The notes: generated from the letters alone by a model not told the origin. A DNA stretch of 64,000 nt from Gordonia sp. PDNC005 (GCF_016919385.1 NZ_CP070351.1:3100001-3164000); one strand, 5' to 3'; positions 38,698-48,125 are shown, counted from the stretch's first letter. Translations and numbers: made by a program.

Positions 38698-40031
38698 GCG
38701 TCGTCACCCTTCACGAGCGAGAGAGTCGCGTCCAAGAAGTCCGAGCCGTCGCCCTGCGAGGGCAGCGGTGCGTACTGGTTCGACGAGCGCTTCTTCTTCG
38801 CCGTCGTCTTCTTCTTCGCGCCGGCCGGGTACGTGCCGCCGGAAGGCGGCGTGTTGGGTCCGGGGCGCGAGTTCAACGGCGGCGGAAGCAGCGAGATCGT
38901 CGGCCAACCCCAGCGCGGGCCGTTGCCATTGATGTACGGGTTGTTCGGGTCGACCTTCGGCGGATTGACCTTCGGCGGGCTGTACTTCGGGGTGCCCTGA
39001 CCGACGCCGAGTGCCTCCAACTGATTCAGCAGCCGCAGGTCGAGCGTCATGAACAGGTTGGTGGCGTCGCCCTGCACTGCCGGAAGCAGATCGTCCGGGA
39101 ACGGGTGCGTCAACATCAGCGGGACAGCGGTCACCGCGTCCTGAGCCGACTTCGACAATTCGGTCAGAATCGGGCGAAGTGCCTTGAGATCGTTGATGAT
39201 CTCGTCGTGCGCCTTACCGAGGATGTCGGTCCCGACCTTGCCGAGATCATCGAGCTTGGTGAGGAGGTCGACGAACTGCGGTCGTTGCTCTTCGAGGACC
39301 TGCACACCGGCCGGAAGCTCATCGAGGATCCGTTCGATCTGAGTCGTCTGGTTGTTGGCGCGCTCGGACAGCCGGCTGACTCCGTCGATGGCCCGAACGA
39401 TGTCGTCGCGCTGCGCGTTCAGACCGGTGATCAGCGTCTCGGTCTGACGGAGCAACGAAGCGAACCGACCCGGATCCGAGCCGATCGAGTCGTTGATCGC
39501 CTCGACGATCGGCTTCAACTGATTGATGCCGCCACCGTTGAGCAGCATGGACAGTGCGCCGAGCAGCTGCTCGATGTCGGTTGTCGTCCGGGTACGGCCG
39601 TTGTCCGACTTGATCATCTGCGACTCGGGCTGGCGCGGAGTAGACGACGTGACGCCGTCCGGCTCGGACAGAGACACGAACTTCTCACCGAGCAGGTTGG
39701 TCTGCTGGATGGCCGCGTGCGACTTGTCCGACAGATCCACCGAGTTCTTCACCTTGACGGTGACGACGGCCTCCCAGGAATCCTCGGGCACCTCGATCTT
39801 GGTCACCTGACCGACGGGGATGCCGTCCATCTTGACCATCGACTGAGGAACCAGGTCGAGGATGTTCGCGAACTGGATCCGGTACTCACGTGGGTTGTCC
39901 CCCACATCAACACCGCCGGGCAGCGGAACCGACTGGATGCCTGCACAGGCCGAGGTCACTGCGACAACGGTCGCCATGACGGCGCCGACCGCGGCGGTGC
40001 GCGCGCGCTTGCTGAGCGTCGCCTTCATCAC
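38694..40031 (-). CDS. mceE: MceE: Mce family lipoprotein
   Basis: About 444 residues. The signal peptide ends at the lipobox VTSAC (near residue 28), so this subunit is lipid-anchored, as expected for the MceE/LprN position. The MlaD domain is YRIQFANILDLVPQSMVKMDGIPVGQVTKIEV. The C-terminus is Pro/Lys/Asn-rich. It starts with GTG at 40031 (GTGA overlap with mceD) or with ATG at 40028. Both give the same mature protein. Confidence 0.92.
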   Translation of the reverse strand: MMKATLSKRARTAAVGAVMATVVAVTSACAGIQSVPLPGGVDVGDNPREYRIQFANILDLVPQSMVKMDGIPVGQVTKIEVPEDSWEAVVTVKVKNSVDLSDKSHAAIQQTNLLGEKFVSLSEPDGVTSSTPRQPESQMIKSDNGRTRTTTDIEQLLGALSMLLNGGGINQLKPIVEAINDSIGSDPGRFASLLRQTETLITGLNAQRDDIVRAIDGVSRLSERANNQTTQIERILDELPAGVQVLEEQRPQFVDLLTKLDDLGKVGTDILGKAHDEIINDLKALRPILTELSKSAQDAVTAVPLMLTHPFPDDLLPAVQGDATNLFMTLDLRLLNQLEALGVGQGTPKYSPPKVNPPKVDPNNPYINGNGPRWGWPTISLLPPPLNSRPGPNTPPSGGTYPAGAKKKTTAKKKRSSNQYAPLPSQGDGSDFLDATLSLVKGDDA

Positions 40032-41272
40032 TTGCCTCCGGGGAGTCGCGGATCGGGGTTACCCGAATTGGTGCCTGGTGCGGGGTTCTGCTGCTGCTTC
40101 TTCGCGCTCAGCAAGCCGAACGGGAGGATCGGGAGCATGGGCTCGAGGACCCCGTCGTTGATCTGCTTCGTCAAGCTCTTGCAGCCGTCGATGAGCGGCG
40201 CCATCTTCTTGCTGAAGTCGATGGCGAGCGGATTGCCCGGCATCAGATTCTTCAGGTCGAGGAAGCGGCACTGCGCTGCGAGCGGATTCTGCAGGTCAAG
40301 CAGGTTCAGTCGCATCGCGACGGTTCCGGACTCAGCATCGTATGCGTTGATCAGGTTGGAGATGGTCACGGGCAGCACTGTGAAGATCTCGAGCAGGTGC
40401 TTCTTGTTGTCCAGCAGTGCCTGACCGGTCGGCTGAAGATCGCGGATCGTATTGCCGAGACGGTCGTTGTTGTCCGAGATGAACGTCGCCACGTCGCCGA
40501 GGGCGTACGACAGCGTGTCGAGCGCCTTGCCGAGCTGGTTCCGCTCGCCCGCCATGAACTGGTTGAACGACGCCATCTGTGTGTTGAACTGGCGGACCTG
40601 AGCGTCGTTCTCCTTCAGCGCTCCGACGAAAACGTTCAAGTTCGAGATCGTCGAGGAGAGGTCACCGCGTCCGTCGGACAGCGTGGTCGCCGCCTTCGAC
40701 AGGTTGGTGATCGCCTCGCCGAGCTTGGCGCCGTTGCCGTCGAGATTCTTGGCGGCCGTGGACACGAAGTCGGTCACCGCACCGTTCTTGTTGGCACCGT
40801 CCGGCCCCAGTGAGACTGACAGCTTCTGCAGATTCTTGTAGATCGCGTCGATCTCCACCGGCACCGCAGTCTTGTCGGTGCCGAGCCGGATCTCGCTGTC
40901 TGCTTCGGGTCCACCGTTGAAGGCAGGGGTGAGCTGGACGTAGCGGTCGGCGACGATCGACGGGATGATCTGCACCGCCCCGACGTTCTCCGGCAGCGTT
41001 ACACCACGGTTGACGCGCATGTCGACGTCGACGACGTCGCCGTTCGGCGTGACCTTGGTGACCTTGCCGACGTCAACGCCGAGCACTCGGACGTTGCTGC
41101 CTTCGTAGATGCCCACCGCACTGCTGAAGGTGGCGTGCACCGTGGTGGTGCCGACCAGGGTCGATGCCCACCATCCGGCGGCGCCGATGATCAGCAAGAG
41201 GACCGTGCCGAGTGCGCCGAAGACGATGTTCCGCTTGTTGAACACCCCGGACTCGTTGTCTGCCGTGGTCAT
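40028..41272 (-). CDS. mceD: MceD: Mce family protein
   Basis: A 414-residue Mce subunit. The signal-anchor helix is NIVFGALGTVLLLIIGAAGWWAS. The MlaD domain carries VHATFSSAVGIYEGSNVRVLGVDVGKVTKV and the long helical region follows. Its C-terminus is Gln/Asn/Pro-rich (KKQQQNPAPGTNSGNPDPRL). The ATG at 41272 overlaps the mceC stop (ATGA). It acts as part of the Mce lipid-transfer hexamer in the cell envelope. Confidence 0.93.
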   Translation of the reverse strand: MTTADNESGVFNKRNIVFGALGTVLLLIIGAAGWWASTLVGTTTVHATFSSAVGIYEGSNVRVLGVDVGKVTKVTPNGDVVDVDMRVNRGVTLPENVGAVQIIPSIVADRYVQLTPAFNGGPEADSEIRLGTDKTAVPVEIDAIYKNLQKLSVSLGPDGANKNGAVTDFVSTAAKNLDGNGAKLGEAITNLSKAATTLSDGRGDLSSTISNLNVFVGALKENDAQVRQFNTQMASFNQFMAGERNQLGKALDTLSYALGDVATFISDNNDRLGNTIRDLQPTGQALLDNKKHLLEIFTVLPVTISNLINAYDAESGTVAMRLNLLDLQNPLAAQCRFLDLKNLMPGNPLAIDFSKKMAPLIDGCKSLTKQINDGVLEPMLPILPFGLLSAKKQQQNPAPGTNSGNPDPRLPGGK

Positions 41273-42348
41273 CGGCCCCCCGTTCCGCCGTTGTTGAGGT
41301 TCTTCTGCATGTTGGGCGGACGAGTGGTGTTCTGCTGCGGGAGTGCGGGCGGCAGAAGGTTGGTCACCGTCGACTCGAACCAGCGACCGTTACCGAGCAC
41401 GTTCGCGTACAGGCGGTAGAACGGCGCCATGTAGGTGATCGTGTCGCGCAGATTCTGGTTCTGGCGGGTCAGCATGTCCGTGACACCTTCGAGAGAGTCG
41501 AGTGCCGGGCCGATCTGAGCCTCGTTGTCACGGACGATTCCGGTCAGCGCTCGACTCAGAGTCGTTGTGCTGGCGAGAAGTGCCGAAATGCTCCGCTGGC
41601 GGTTGTTGAGCTCTTCGAGCAGCGTTCCCGCGCCGGCGATGAGCCGAGTGAACTCCTCGTTGCGATCGGCGAGGATCTTCGACGAGTCCTTCGTCGCGCG
41701 CAGCAGGCGTTGCACTTCCTGGTCACGGCTGGCGATGGTGTTCGACAGCCTGGAGATCCCCTCAAGCGATGGGCCGATATCTCCGGAAGTACCGGAGAAG
41801 GCGTTCGCCAGGGTGCGGAGACTCTTGGCCACGTTGTCGGTGTTGACGTTCTCGATCTGGTCCGCCGCGTCGCCGAATGCCTCGATGACGTCGTACGGCG
41901 CGACCGTATCGGTGAATGTGACGTCCGGATCGGCGAGCTCGCTGCCCCGGGGGTTCAGCGCCAGGTACTTCTGACCGAGGACGGTCTTGATCTGAATGGA
42001 CGCCTGAGTCTGATCGCCGATCCACGTGTTGTTCGCGCGGAAGTGGACGTCGACCTTGTTGCCGTTGAGCTCGACCCCGGTGACCTCGCCGACTTTGACG
42101 CCCGCGACACGGACCTCGTTGCCGGGCTTGAGTCCGGCGGCTTCGGAGAACGCTGCCGTGTACTGCGCGCCCGCGCCGAGGAGTGGCAGATCCTTCAGGT
42201 AGAAGGACGACACCGAGATCATGATCAGAATCAAGAGGCCGAGGCCGCCGATTCCTGTCGCACTGCGACGGCCGGCGAACCGCCTGCTCTTCTGTGGCGC
42301 CGGGGCCTCCTGATCGGAGGCGTCGGGTGTGTTCGGCTGTGTCGTCAT
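41269..42348 (-). CDS. mceC: MceC: Mce family protein
   Basis: A 359-residue Mce subunit. A cytoplasmic basic stretch precedes the helix TGIGGLGLLILIMISVSSFYL, and the MlaD domain is YTAAFSEAAGLKPGNEVRVAGVKVGEVTGVEL. The ATG at 42348 follows the mceB stop by 1 bp; the upstream open frame to 42528 lies inside mceB and is not used. It contributes one of the six chains of the lipid-transport tunnel. Confidence 0.92.
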   Translation of the reverse strand: MTTQPNTPDASDQEAPAPQKSRRFAGRRSATGIGGLGLLILIMISVSSFYLKDLPLLGAGAQYTAAFSEAAGLKPGNEVRVAGVKVGEVTGVELNGNKVDVHFRANNTWIGDQTQASIQIKTVLGQKYLALNPRGSELADPDVTFTDTVAPYDVIEAFGDAADQIENVNTDNVAKSLRTLANAFSGTSGDIGPSLEGISRLSNTIASRDQEVQRLLRATKDSSKILADRNEEFTRLIAGAGTLLEELNNRQRSISALLASTTTLSRALTGIVRDNEAQIGPALDSLEGVTDMLTRQNQNLRDTITYMAPFYRLYANVLGNGRWFESTVTNLLPPALPQQNTTRPPNMQKNLNNGGTGGR

Positions 42349-42349
42349 G

Positions 42350-43438
42350 TCACTCCCCCGGTCGCTTGTTGTCCTTCCAGCACCGCGTGGCGGCACTGGT
42401 GTATAGGACGTGGTTGATGTCAGGAAGGCCGACGAGCGGCTGCGTGAGCAGCGTCGACTTGCCGTTGCCCGCGACGACGTCGATGCCGCACAGGTAGAAC
42501 TGGAACCACGAACCGAAGGTGGCCGCACGGCCGATCTTCTGCAGCTTCACCGGGAGGTTCGTCAGTGCCTTCTCGATGTCGTCGGTCCGCGTGTTCAGCT
42601 GGTCCGACAGCGACTTGATGCCTGCGATGTCGCCCTGAATGGCCGGACGGGTCTTCGACAGGATCGAGCCCATCACCGTTGTCAGGTTCGAGACCGATGT
42701 GACCGCCGAGCCGACGGAGCCGCGCTGCGCCGCGAGACCCGTCACGAGCTTCTCGGTGTTGTCGAGCAGGCTCGTGAACTGATCGTCGTTGCGGTTGACC
42801 GTCTCGAGGACTTTGGTGAGGTTGGTGATCATGTCACCGATCACCTGATCCTTGTCGGCCAGTGCGTTCGTCAGTTCCGACGTCTGAGTGATCAGCTGGC
42901 TGATCGTCGTATCCATGTCGCCTTGGAAGACCTTGATCACGGTCTCGGCGAGCTTGTTCATGTCGTCGGGCGTGATCTGCTTGAACAACGGACGGAACCC
43001 GTTGAACAGTTCCGTCAAATTCACAGCAGGGTGTGTGTTCTGCACCTTCGGATCGGTGCCGAACGTGAAGTCCTTGCCGACCGTCTCTCGTGAGTCGCCC
43101 GGGCCCTTCTCGAGGGCCACGTACCGCAGACCGGTCAAGTTCCGGTAGCGGATGTAGACGTTGGTGCTGGCGGGCAGCGAGTCGCGGTCGACGTTGAACG
43201 TCACGAGCGCCTGATTGCGGTTCGTGATCTCAACGCTCTCGACCTGACCGACGCGCACCCCCGCGATACGGACGTCGTCGCCGGAGTTCAGCATCGCGGC
43301 ATCGTTGAAAACGGCTTTGAAGCCGGTCCGGCCCCCGCCGCCCGCATTGGCGATCGTGAGTCCGAGCATCGCCGTCGCGACCGCGGTGATCACCGCGAAC
43401 ACGATCAGCTTGATCAGAGGCGCTGTCAATGACCTCAC
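42350..43438 (-). CDS. mceB: MceB: Mce family protein
   Basis: A 362-residue Mce subunit. The N-terminal helix is APLIKLIVFAVITAVATAMLGLTIA, followed by the MlaD domain FKAVFNDAAMLNSGDDVRIAGVRVGQVESVEI and NVYIRYRNLTGLRYVALEKG. The GTG at 43438 overlaps the mceA stop (GTGA), which fixes the start better than the upstream open frame. Its C-terminus contains CGIDVVAGNGKSTLLTQPLVGLPDIN, a feature of MceB proteins. Confidence 0.93.
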   Translation of the reverse strand: MRSLTAPLIKLIVFAVITAVATAMLGLTIANAGGGGRTGFKAVFNDAAMLNSGDDVRIAGVRVGQVESVEITNRNQALVTFNVDRDSLPASTNVYIRYRNLTGLRYVALEKGPGDSRETVGKDFTFGTDPKVQNTHPAVNLTELFNGFRPLFKQITPDDMNKLAETVIKVFQGDMDTTISQLITQTSELTNALADKDQVIGDMITNLTKVLETVNRNDDQFTSLLDNTEKLVTGLAAQRGSVGSAVTSVSNLTTVMGSILSKTRPAIQGDIAGIKSLSDQLNTRTDDIEKALTNLPVKLQKIGRAATFGSWFQFYLCGIDVVAGNGKSTLLTQPLVGLPDINHVLYTSAATRCWKDNKRPGE

Positions 43439-44751
43439 TTGACTGTCACCTGCGCTCCCTTTGCTGCTCCGCCACCGATGTAGGTGATCCACGTCGGTAC
43501 TTCAGCCGGATCGACTCCGGTCGAGGCGCCGTAGACGATCTTCATTTGATTCCTGTAGTCCTGGTCGTCGTAGACGGCTCCGGCAGGTGCTCCACTGAAC
43601 TGCGGCTGCGGAAGATCCGGCCAGGTCGTGGGGCCCGCGTTGCGCGACGGCGGCTGGTACGATCCGTCCGGAACGCCGCCTCCCGGGTACTGCGGGAACG
43701 GGCGACCGTTGGTCGCAGGCTCGTAGCAGCGCGCAGGCGGGTCGCGCCACAGCAGACGCGGCTCGTCCTGGTTCGGCAGGTAGCGACCGCGCGGGTTCAC
43801 GAACTGCAGATTCACGCGGACACCGGGATTGTCGGTGCCCTTGCCGACGATGTCGCCGACCTTCGGCACGATCGTCGCGAAGTTGTGGAACATGCAGCGG
43901 AATGTCGGAGACTGCTTCGCCAGCGGGACCAGGAAGGACTCCGAGTCGATCGCCAAGTTGAGCAGATCACGACGGTTCTTCCGCAGGAACTTCGTGGTGT
44001 CCGTCGCCGCGACGCCGAGAGTGGAGATCAGGGTGCTGAAGTCGCCCTGGCGCTCCACCAGCGTGTTGCCGGTGACGCGAAGCGAGTCGAGCGCGTCGAT
44101 CACGTCGGGAAGTGCCTCCGAGTACGTCTGCGAGAACGAGGCGAGACCGCGCAGGGTGCCCTGCAGGTCGTCCATGTTCGCGTTGACGCGCTTGAAGATC
44201 GTGTTCAGTCGGTCGATGGTGCCGCCGAGCTGCTTGCCCTTGCCGCCGATCGCCTGCGAGATCGACGTCAGCGTCACGTTCAGGTCCTGCGGCGGAATCG
44301 CCTTGAGGACCGGCATGAGCGCGTCGAACAGGTCCTCGACCTCAGCGGCGCTGCCGCGGGGATCGGTCTTGATGGTCTCACCGTCGGAGAGCGACCCGTG
44401 GCCGTTCGTCGGCACGGTCAGCGAGACGAAACGCTCACCGAACAGGGTCTTCGGCAGCACACGACCAGTGGTGCCCTGGGGCAGTTCCTTGGCCTTGTCG
44501 GGATCGAGCCCGAGTTCGACAAGCGCCTTGCCTCCCGGCTGCACCTTGATGCTCCGGACGGTGCCGACGATGACGCCGCGCGCCTTCACGTCGGAGTTCT
44601 CCGCGAGAGCGTTGCCCGCGTTGTCGGTCTGCAATGTGACCGTCGTGTACTTGTCGAACGTCCCCTGGAACTTCAGGATCGACGCCGCCAGCAGTCCGAA
44701 GACCACAACGAAGAACACCAGACCCAGCAGCCTGCGTTTTGCAGTCGCCAC
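43435..44751 (-). CDS. mceA: MceA: Mce family protein
   Basis: A 438-residue Mce subunit, the first of six. The helix LLGLVFFVVVFGLLAASIL precedes the MlaD domain (VTLQTDNAGNALAENSDVKARGVIVGTVRSIKV). The C-terminus is rich in Pro/Gly/Tyr. It begins with GTG at 44751, 6 bp after the yrbEB stop. The MceA subunit starts the tunnel at the YrbE permease. Which lipid (sterol, mycolate or fatty acid) is carried cannot be told from sequence alone. Confidence 0.93.
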   Translation of the reverse strand: MATAKRRLLGLVFFVVVFGLLAASILKFQGTFDKYTTVTLQTDNAGNALAENSDVKARGVIVGTVRSIKVQPGGKALVELGLDPDKAKELPQGTTGRVLPKTLFGERFVSLTVPTNGHGSLSDGETIKTDPRGSAAEVEDLFDALMPVLKAIPPQDLNVTLTSISQAIGGKGKQLGGTIDRLNTIFKRVNANMDDLQGTLRGLASFSQTYSEALPDVIDALDSLRVTGNTLVERQGDFSTLISTLGVAATDTTKFLRKNRRDLLNLAIDSESFLVPLAKQSPTFRCMFHNFATIVPKVGDIVGKGTDNPGVRVNLQFVNPRGRYLPNQDEPRLLWRDPPARCYEPATNGRPFPQYPGGGVPDGSYQPPSRNAGPTTWPDLPQPQFSGAPAGAVYDDQDYRNQMKIVYGASTGVDPAEVPTWITYIGGGAAKGAQVTVK

Positions 44752-44757
44752 GTTTTC

Positions 44758-45630
44758 CTAACCTCCGACTCGGACCGACGTGGTGGTTCCCCAGATCGCC
44801 AGGCCCAGGAAGAAGTCCATGACCGCGATCAGCACCAACGCTGCGCGCACCGCGTGTCCAACAGCCACACCGACGCCCGCGGGGCCGCCGCTTGCGTAGT
44901 AGCCGTAGTAGCAGTGCACCAGGATGATGACGAACGCGAACACCAGCACCTTGCCGAACGACCACAGCACGTCGGCGGGCGGCAGGAACAGGTTGAAGTA
45001 GTGGTCGTACGAACCGGTCGACTGACCGTTGAAGACCGTGTTGATGGTGCGCGACGCGAGATACGCGGCCATCAGGCCGAGCACGTACAGCGGGATGACG
45101 GCGACGAAGCCTGCGATCACGCGTGTGCTGACGAGGAACGGGATGGACGGGACGGCCATGACCTCGAGGGCGTCGATCTCCTCGGAGATGCGCATGGCGC
45201 CGAGCTGGGCGGTGAAGCCGCAGCCTACCGTCGCCGACAGTGCCAGGCCCGCCACCAGCGGTGCGACTTCACGGGTGTTGACGTACGCCGACAAGAAGCC
45301 GGTCAGTGCCTGCGAACCGATCTGGTCGAGGGCCGCGTAGCCCTGCATGCCGACCACAACACCGGTGAAGCCCGACATCAGGACCATCACGCCGACGGTG
45401 CCGCCGATGACGGCGAGGCCGCCCGAGCCGAACGCGACCTCGGCGAGGAGGCGCATCACCTCACGGGTGTAGTGGACGAGGGTCTTCGGAATCCACGCGA
45501 GCGTGCGACCGTAGAACGACATCTGTTCGCCGGCGCCGTCGAGGATCTTCAACGGCTTGCCGAGTTGCTTGCGCGCCTCGTAGAGGTAGTACTCCGGGCG
45601 GCTCTTGGAGACTGTCACACCACGTGTCAT
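44758..45630 (-). CDS. yrbEB: YrbEB: MlaE-type ABC permease
   Basis: A 290-residue MlaE-family permease with about five transmembrane helices. The characteristic cytoplasmic loop is SEEIDALEVMAVPS, and the central motif TVGCGFTAQLGAMRISEEIDALEVMAV is intact. Together with YrbEA it forms the permease core, powered by Mkl. The ATG at 45630 follows the yrbEA stop by 2 bp. Nothing is missing from the family pattern. Confidence 0.95.
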   Translation of the reverse strand: MTRGVTVSKSRPEYYLYEARKQLGKPLKILDGAGEQMSFYGRTLAWIPKTLVHYTREVMRLLAEVAFGSGGLAVIGGTVGVMVLMSGFTGVVVGMQGYAALDQIGSQALTGFLSAYVNTREVAPLVAGLALSATVGCGFTAQLGAMRISEEIDALEVMAVPSIPFLVSTRVIAGFVAVIPLYVLGLMAAYLASRTINTVFNGQSTGSYDHYFNLFLPPADVLWSFGKVLVFAFVIILVHCYYGYYASGGPAGVGVAVGHAVRAALVLIAVMDFFLGLAIWGTTTSVRVGG

Positions 45631-45632
45631 GG

Positions 45633-46439
45633 CTAACTCACCTTCGCCGGGACGATCTGGAGGAACACGGCCGTGATGATCAGATTCGCGAAGAACAGAA
45701 GCAGGAACGTCACGACGACGCTCTGGTTCACCGCGTCGCCGACACCCTTCGGGCCGCCCTTGGGGTTGAGGCCCTTGTAGGCGGCGATGACACCTGCGAT
45801 GACACCGAAGATCGCGGCCTTCAGCGTCGATATGTAGAGGTCCGGCAGCTGCGCGAGCGCGCCGAACGAGGCGAGATACGCACCGGGCGTTCCGCCCTGC
45901 ACGATCACGTTGAAGAAGTAGCCACCGCCGATGCCGACGACGGCGACCAGTCCGTTGAGGAGGACGGCCACGAGGACCATCGCCAACACGCGCGGCACGA
46001 CGAGGCGCTGCACGGGATTGATTCCGAGCACCTCCATCGCGTCGATCTCTTCGCGAATGGTTCGCGAACCGAGGTCGGCGGCAACGGCCGATCCTGCGGC
46101 GCCAGCGACAAGCAGCGACGTCACCAGGGGCGAACCCTGCTGGACGACGACGAGCACGCTCGCCGCGCCGGTGTACGCCTCGGCACCGAGCTGCTTGATC
46201 AGCGAACCGGTCTGCAGCGAGACGATTGCACCGAACGGGATCGCGATGAGCGCGGTCGGCAGAATCGTGACGCTGGCGATGAACCAGGCCTGCTGAATGA
46301 ACTCGCGCAGCTGGAATGGCCGCACGAAGAGCTGGCGGGCGACGTCGACGAACAGCTGGACGATGTTGCCGGTCTGGGTGAGAGCACCCTCACCGGCCTT
46401 CGCGAGCTTGTCGACGCCACGCGTGGTGGCACTCGTCAT
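45633..46439 (-). CDS. yrbEA: YrbEA: MlaE-type ABC permease
   Basis: A 268-residue MlaE-family permease. Helices flank the conserved ADLGSRTIREEIDAMEVLGINPVQRLVVPR, and the C-terminal FNVIVQGGTPGAY plus KGLNPKGGPKGVGDAVNQSVV match YrbE proteins. The ATG at 46439 overlaps the mkl stop (ATGA), so ATPase and permease are translationally coupled. It forms a heterodimer with YrbEB. Confidence 0.95.
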   Translation of the reverse strand: MTSATTRGVDKLAKAGEGALTQTGNIVQLFVDVARQLFVRPFQLREFIQQAWFIASVTILPTALIAIPFGAIVSLQTGSLIKQLGAEAYTGAASVLVVVQQGSPLVTSLLVAGAAGSAVAADLGSRTIREEIDAMEVLGINPVQRLVVPRVLAMVLVAVLLNGLVAVVGIGGGYFFNVIVQGGTPGAYLASFGALAQLPDLYISTLKAAIFGVIAGVIAAYKGLNPKGGPKGVGDAVNQSVVVTFLLLFFANLIITAVFLQIVPAKVS

Positions 46440-47728
46440 GCCTGGTTACTCCCCTGTCCCTTGGACTGGTCGTTGATCGCCGTCTCGATGGCCGAGGTGT
46501 CGATCGGCTGCGTGAACGCGTCGTCGCCAGCGGGCTGAGCGACGGCGGTCTTCGCGAGATCCGGGCGTGTGACGACGTCGGTCTGCTGGTTCGCCTGAGT
46601 GTTGCCGTGTACGTCGGTCGGAGCGACGTACACGCCTTCCGGACCGCCCGGGAGACCGGTGTAGACGGCGTTCGGATCGCTGAAGTCGGTCTGCGACAGG
46701 GCCACCAGAGTGGTCGACGTCTCGGGCGTCTCCGCAGCGCGGCGGTCCTCTTCGGCGATCGAGTTGCGGATCGCGTGCTGCGCGTTCTCCGGGAGGGTGT
46801 GCAGCATGCTGAGGACGTTCGCACGGTGGCGGATCGCGGCCTTGCGGACAGGCATGCCCGGGTTCGGCTGCACCTGCGGGATGATCTCGGAGAAGTCGTC
46901 CGAGGTGCCGCCACCGGAGATGCCCGCGGCCTGCATGGCGGCCTCTGCCGCAGCGACCGACTCGTCCTTCTCCTCGGACATGCCGATGGGACCGAAGCGG
47001 TCGCCGGAGAGGAACTGCTTAACAACCGGCTGCTCCGAGGTGAGGAGCTGCTCGCGCGGACCGAACATGACGAGTTCCTTGCGGAACAGCATGCCGATGT
47101 TGTCCGGGATGGTGCGGGCGATGTTGATGTTGTGCGTGACGATGAGGATCGTCGCGTCGATCTCCGCGTTGATGTCGATGAGCAGCTGCGAGATGTACGC
47201 GGTGCGGACCGGGTCGAGACCCGAGTCGGGCTCGTCGCAGAGGATGATCTGGGGATCGAGCACGAGTGCGCGGGCCAGACCGGCGCGCTTGCGCATACCG
47301 CCGGAGATCTCGCCGGGGAGCTTGTCCTCGGCGCCGGCCAGACCGACGAGCTCGACCTTCTCCATGACGATCCTGCGGACTTCGTCTTCCTTCTTCTTCG
47401 TGTGCTCACGAAGCGGGAAGGCGATGTTGTCGTACAGGCTCATCGAGCCGAAGAGTGCGCCGTCCTGGAACAGGACGCCGAACAGCTTGCGGATCTCGTA
47501 CAGCTCCTTGGCAGAGCACTGAGTGATGTCGGTGCCGTCGATGATGACGGAGCCCTGCTCGGGATGCAGGAGGCCGATGAGAGTCTTCAGGAAGACCGAC
47601 TTACCGGTACCGGACGGACCCAGGAGAGCGTTGACCTCGCCCGCGGGCAGCGTCAGGCTGACATCTCGCCAAATGTTCTGTGAGCCGAACGACTTGGTGA
47701 GTCCCTCGACTGTGACCTCAACTCCCAC
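46436..47728 (-). CDS. mkl: Mkl/MceG: ABC ATPase of the Mce transporter, with long C-terminal tail
   Basis: A 430-residue ATPase. The ABC domain has Walker A GPSGTGKS, signature ISGGMRKRAG and Walker B IILCDEPDSGLD, the MlaF-type form. Beyond residue ~260 a tail of ~170 residues is rich in Ala/Thr/Gln/Asp and low complexity near the end. It energises lipid import via the YrbE permeases. In mycobacteria mkl is unlinked to mce operons; here it is the first operon gene. Its start at 47728 lies ~270 bp from a CRP-type palindrome. Confidence 0.94.
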   Translation of the reverse strand: MGVEVTVEGLTKSFGSQNIWRDVSLTLPAGEVNALLGPSGTGKSVFLKTLIGLLHPEQGSVIIDGTDITQCSAKELYEIRKLFGVLFQDGALFGSMSLYDNIAFPLREHTKKKEDEVRRIVMEKVELVGLAGAEDKLPGEISGGMRKRAGLARALVLDPQIILCDEPDSGLDPVRTAYISQLLIDINAEIDATILIVTHNINIARTIPDNIGMLFRKELVMFGPREQLLTSEQPVVKQFLSGDRFGPIGMSEEKDESVAAAEAAMQAAGISGGGTSDDFSEIIPQVQPNPGMPVRKAAIRHRANVLSMLHTLPENAQHAIRNSIAEEDRRAAETPETSTTLVALSQTDFSDPNAVYTGLPGGPEGVYVAPTDVHGNTQANQQTDVVTRPDLAKTAVAQPAGDDAFTQPIDTSAIETAINDQSKGQGSNQA

Positions 47729-47940
47729 TGCGTCCCTCCAGACGTTTCAGATACCGAATGGCTTCCGTTGTGCCCATCCGTGGACACGAAACCTGTGAGC
47801 TTTTAGCCCCCGCTCACTCCGGTGTGCCGTTTGTGGCTGCGGTCACTGTAACCCACCGCGTGGTATGACACACCTTCAGATCACTGTGGTGACCAGCCCG
47901 GCGAGGCATCTACTCAGCGGTAACTTTGTTTAGTGAGCTG

Positions 47941-48014
47941 AGAATACTCGAAGAAGCGAGTCAGGCCAAAGTGAACGCGGTCCGATCCGACACGCTGATG
48001 TGAGAGACCTCACA
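47941..48014 (-). promoter_or_regulatory. Predicted mkl-mce promoter with CRP/GlxR site
   Basis: TGTGA-GAGACC-TCACA (47999-48014) is an exact match to the CRP/GlxR consensus TGTGAnnnnnnTCACA, inside a perfect 7-bp-arm palindrome. On the minus strand a promoter-like pair follows: TTGGCC (47964-47969), 17 nt, TATTCT (47941-47946). The palindrome is centred about 72 nt upstream of the predicted start, a usual class I activator distance. The rest of the 47729-48044 stretch holds no gene. Confidence 0.55.
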
Positions 48015-48044
48015 TAGGTCGGTTTATGGACACCGAATGACACG

Positions 48045-48076
48045 AAAAGGGCCCGCAGGGTAGTCCCTGCGGGCCC
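48045..48076 (-). terminator. Intrinsic terminator after rplL
   Basis: GGGCCCGCAGGG (48049-48060) and CCCTGCGGGCCC (48065-48076) form a perfect 12-bp stem with a 4-nt loop, followed on the minus strand by TTTT. It lies 50 bp after the rplL stop and isolates the ribosomal stalk operon from mkl-mce. Confidence 0.9.
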
Positions 48077-48125
48077 GATTCGAAGCCGCTACGCGGCCTC
48101 AACGCCGTCGTACGACGGCATCAGA

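Noticed and set aside
47729..48044. KstR site upstream of the mce operon, as in mycobacterial mce4.
   Set aside because: No AACnnGTT core was found in the intergenic sequence; the CRP-type palindrome is the only clear operator.
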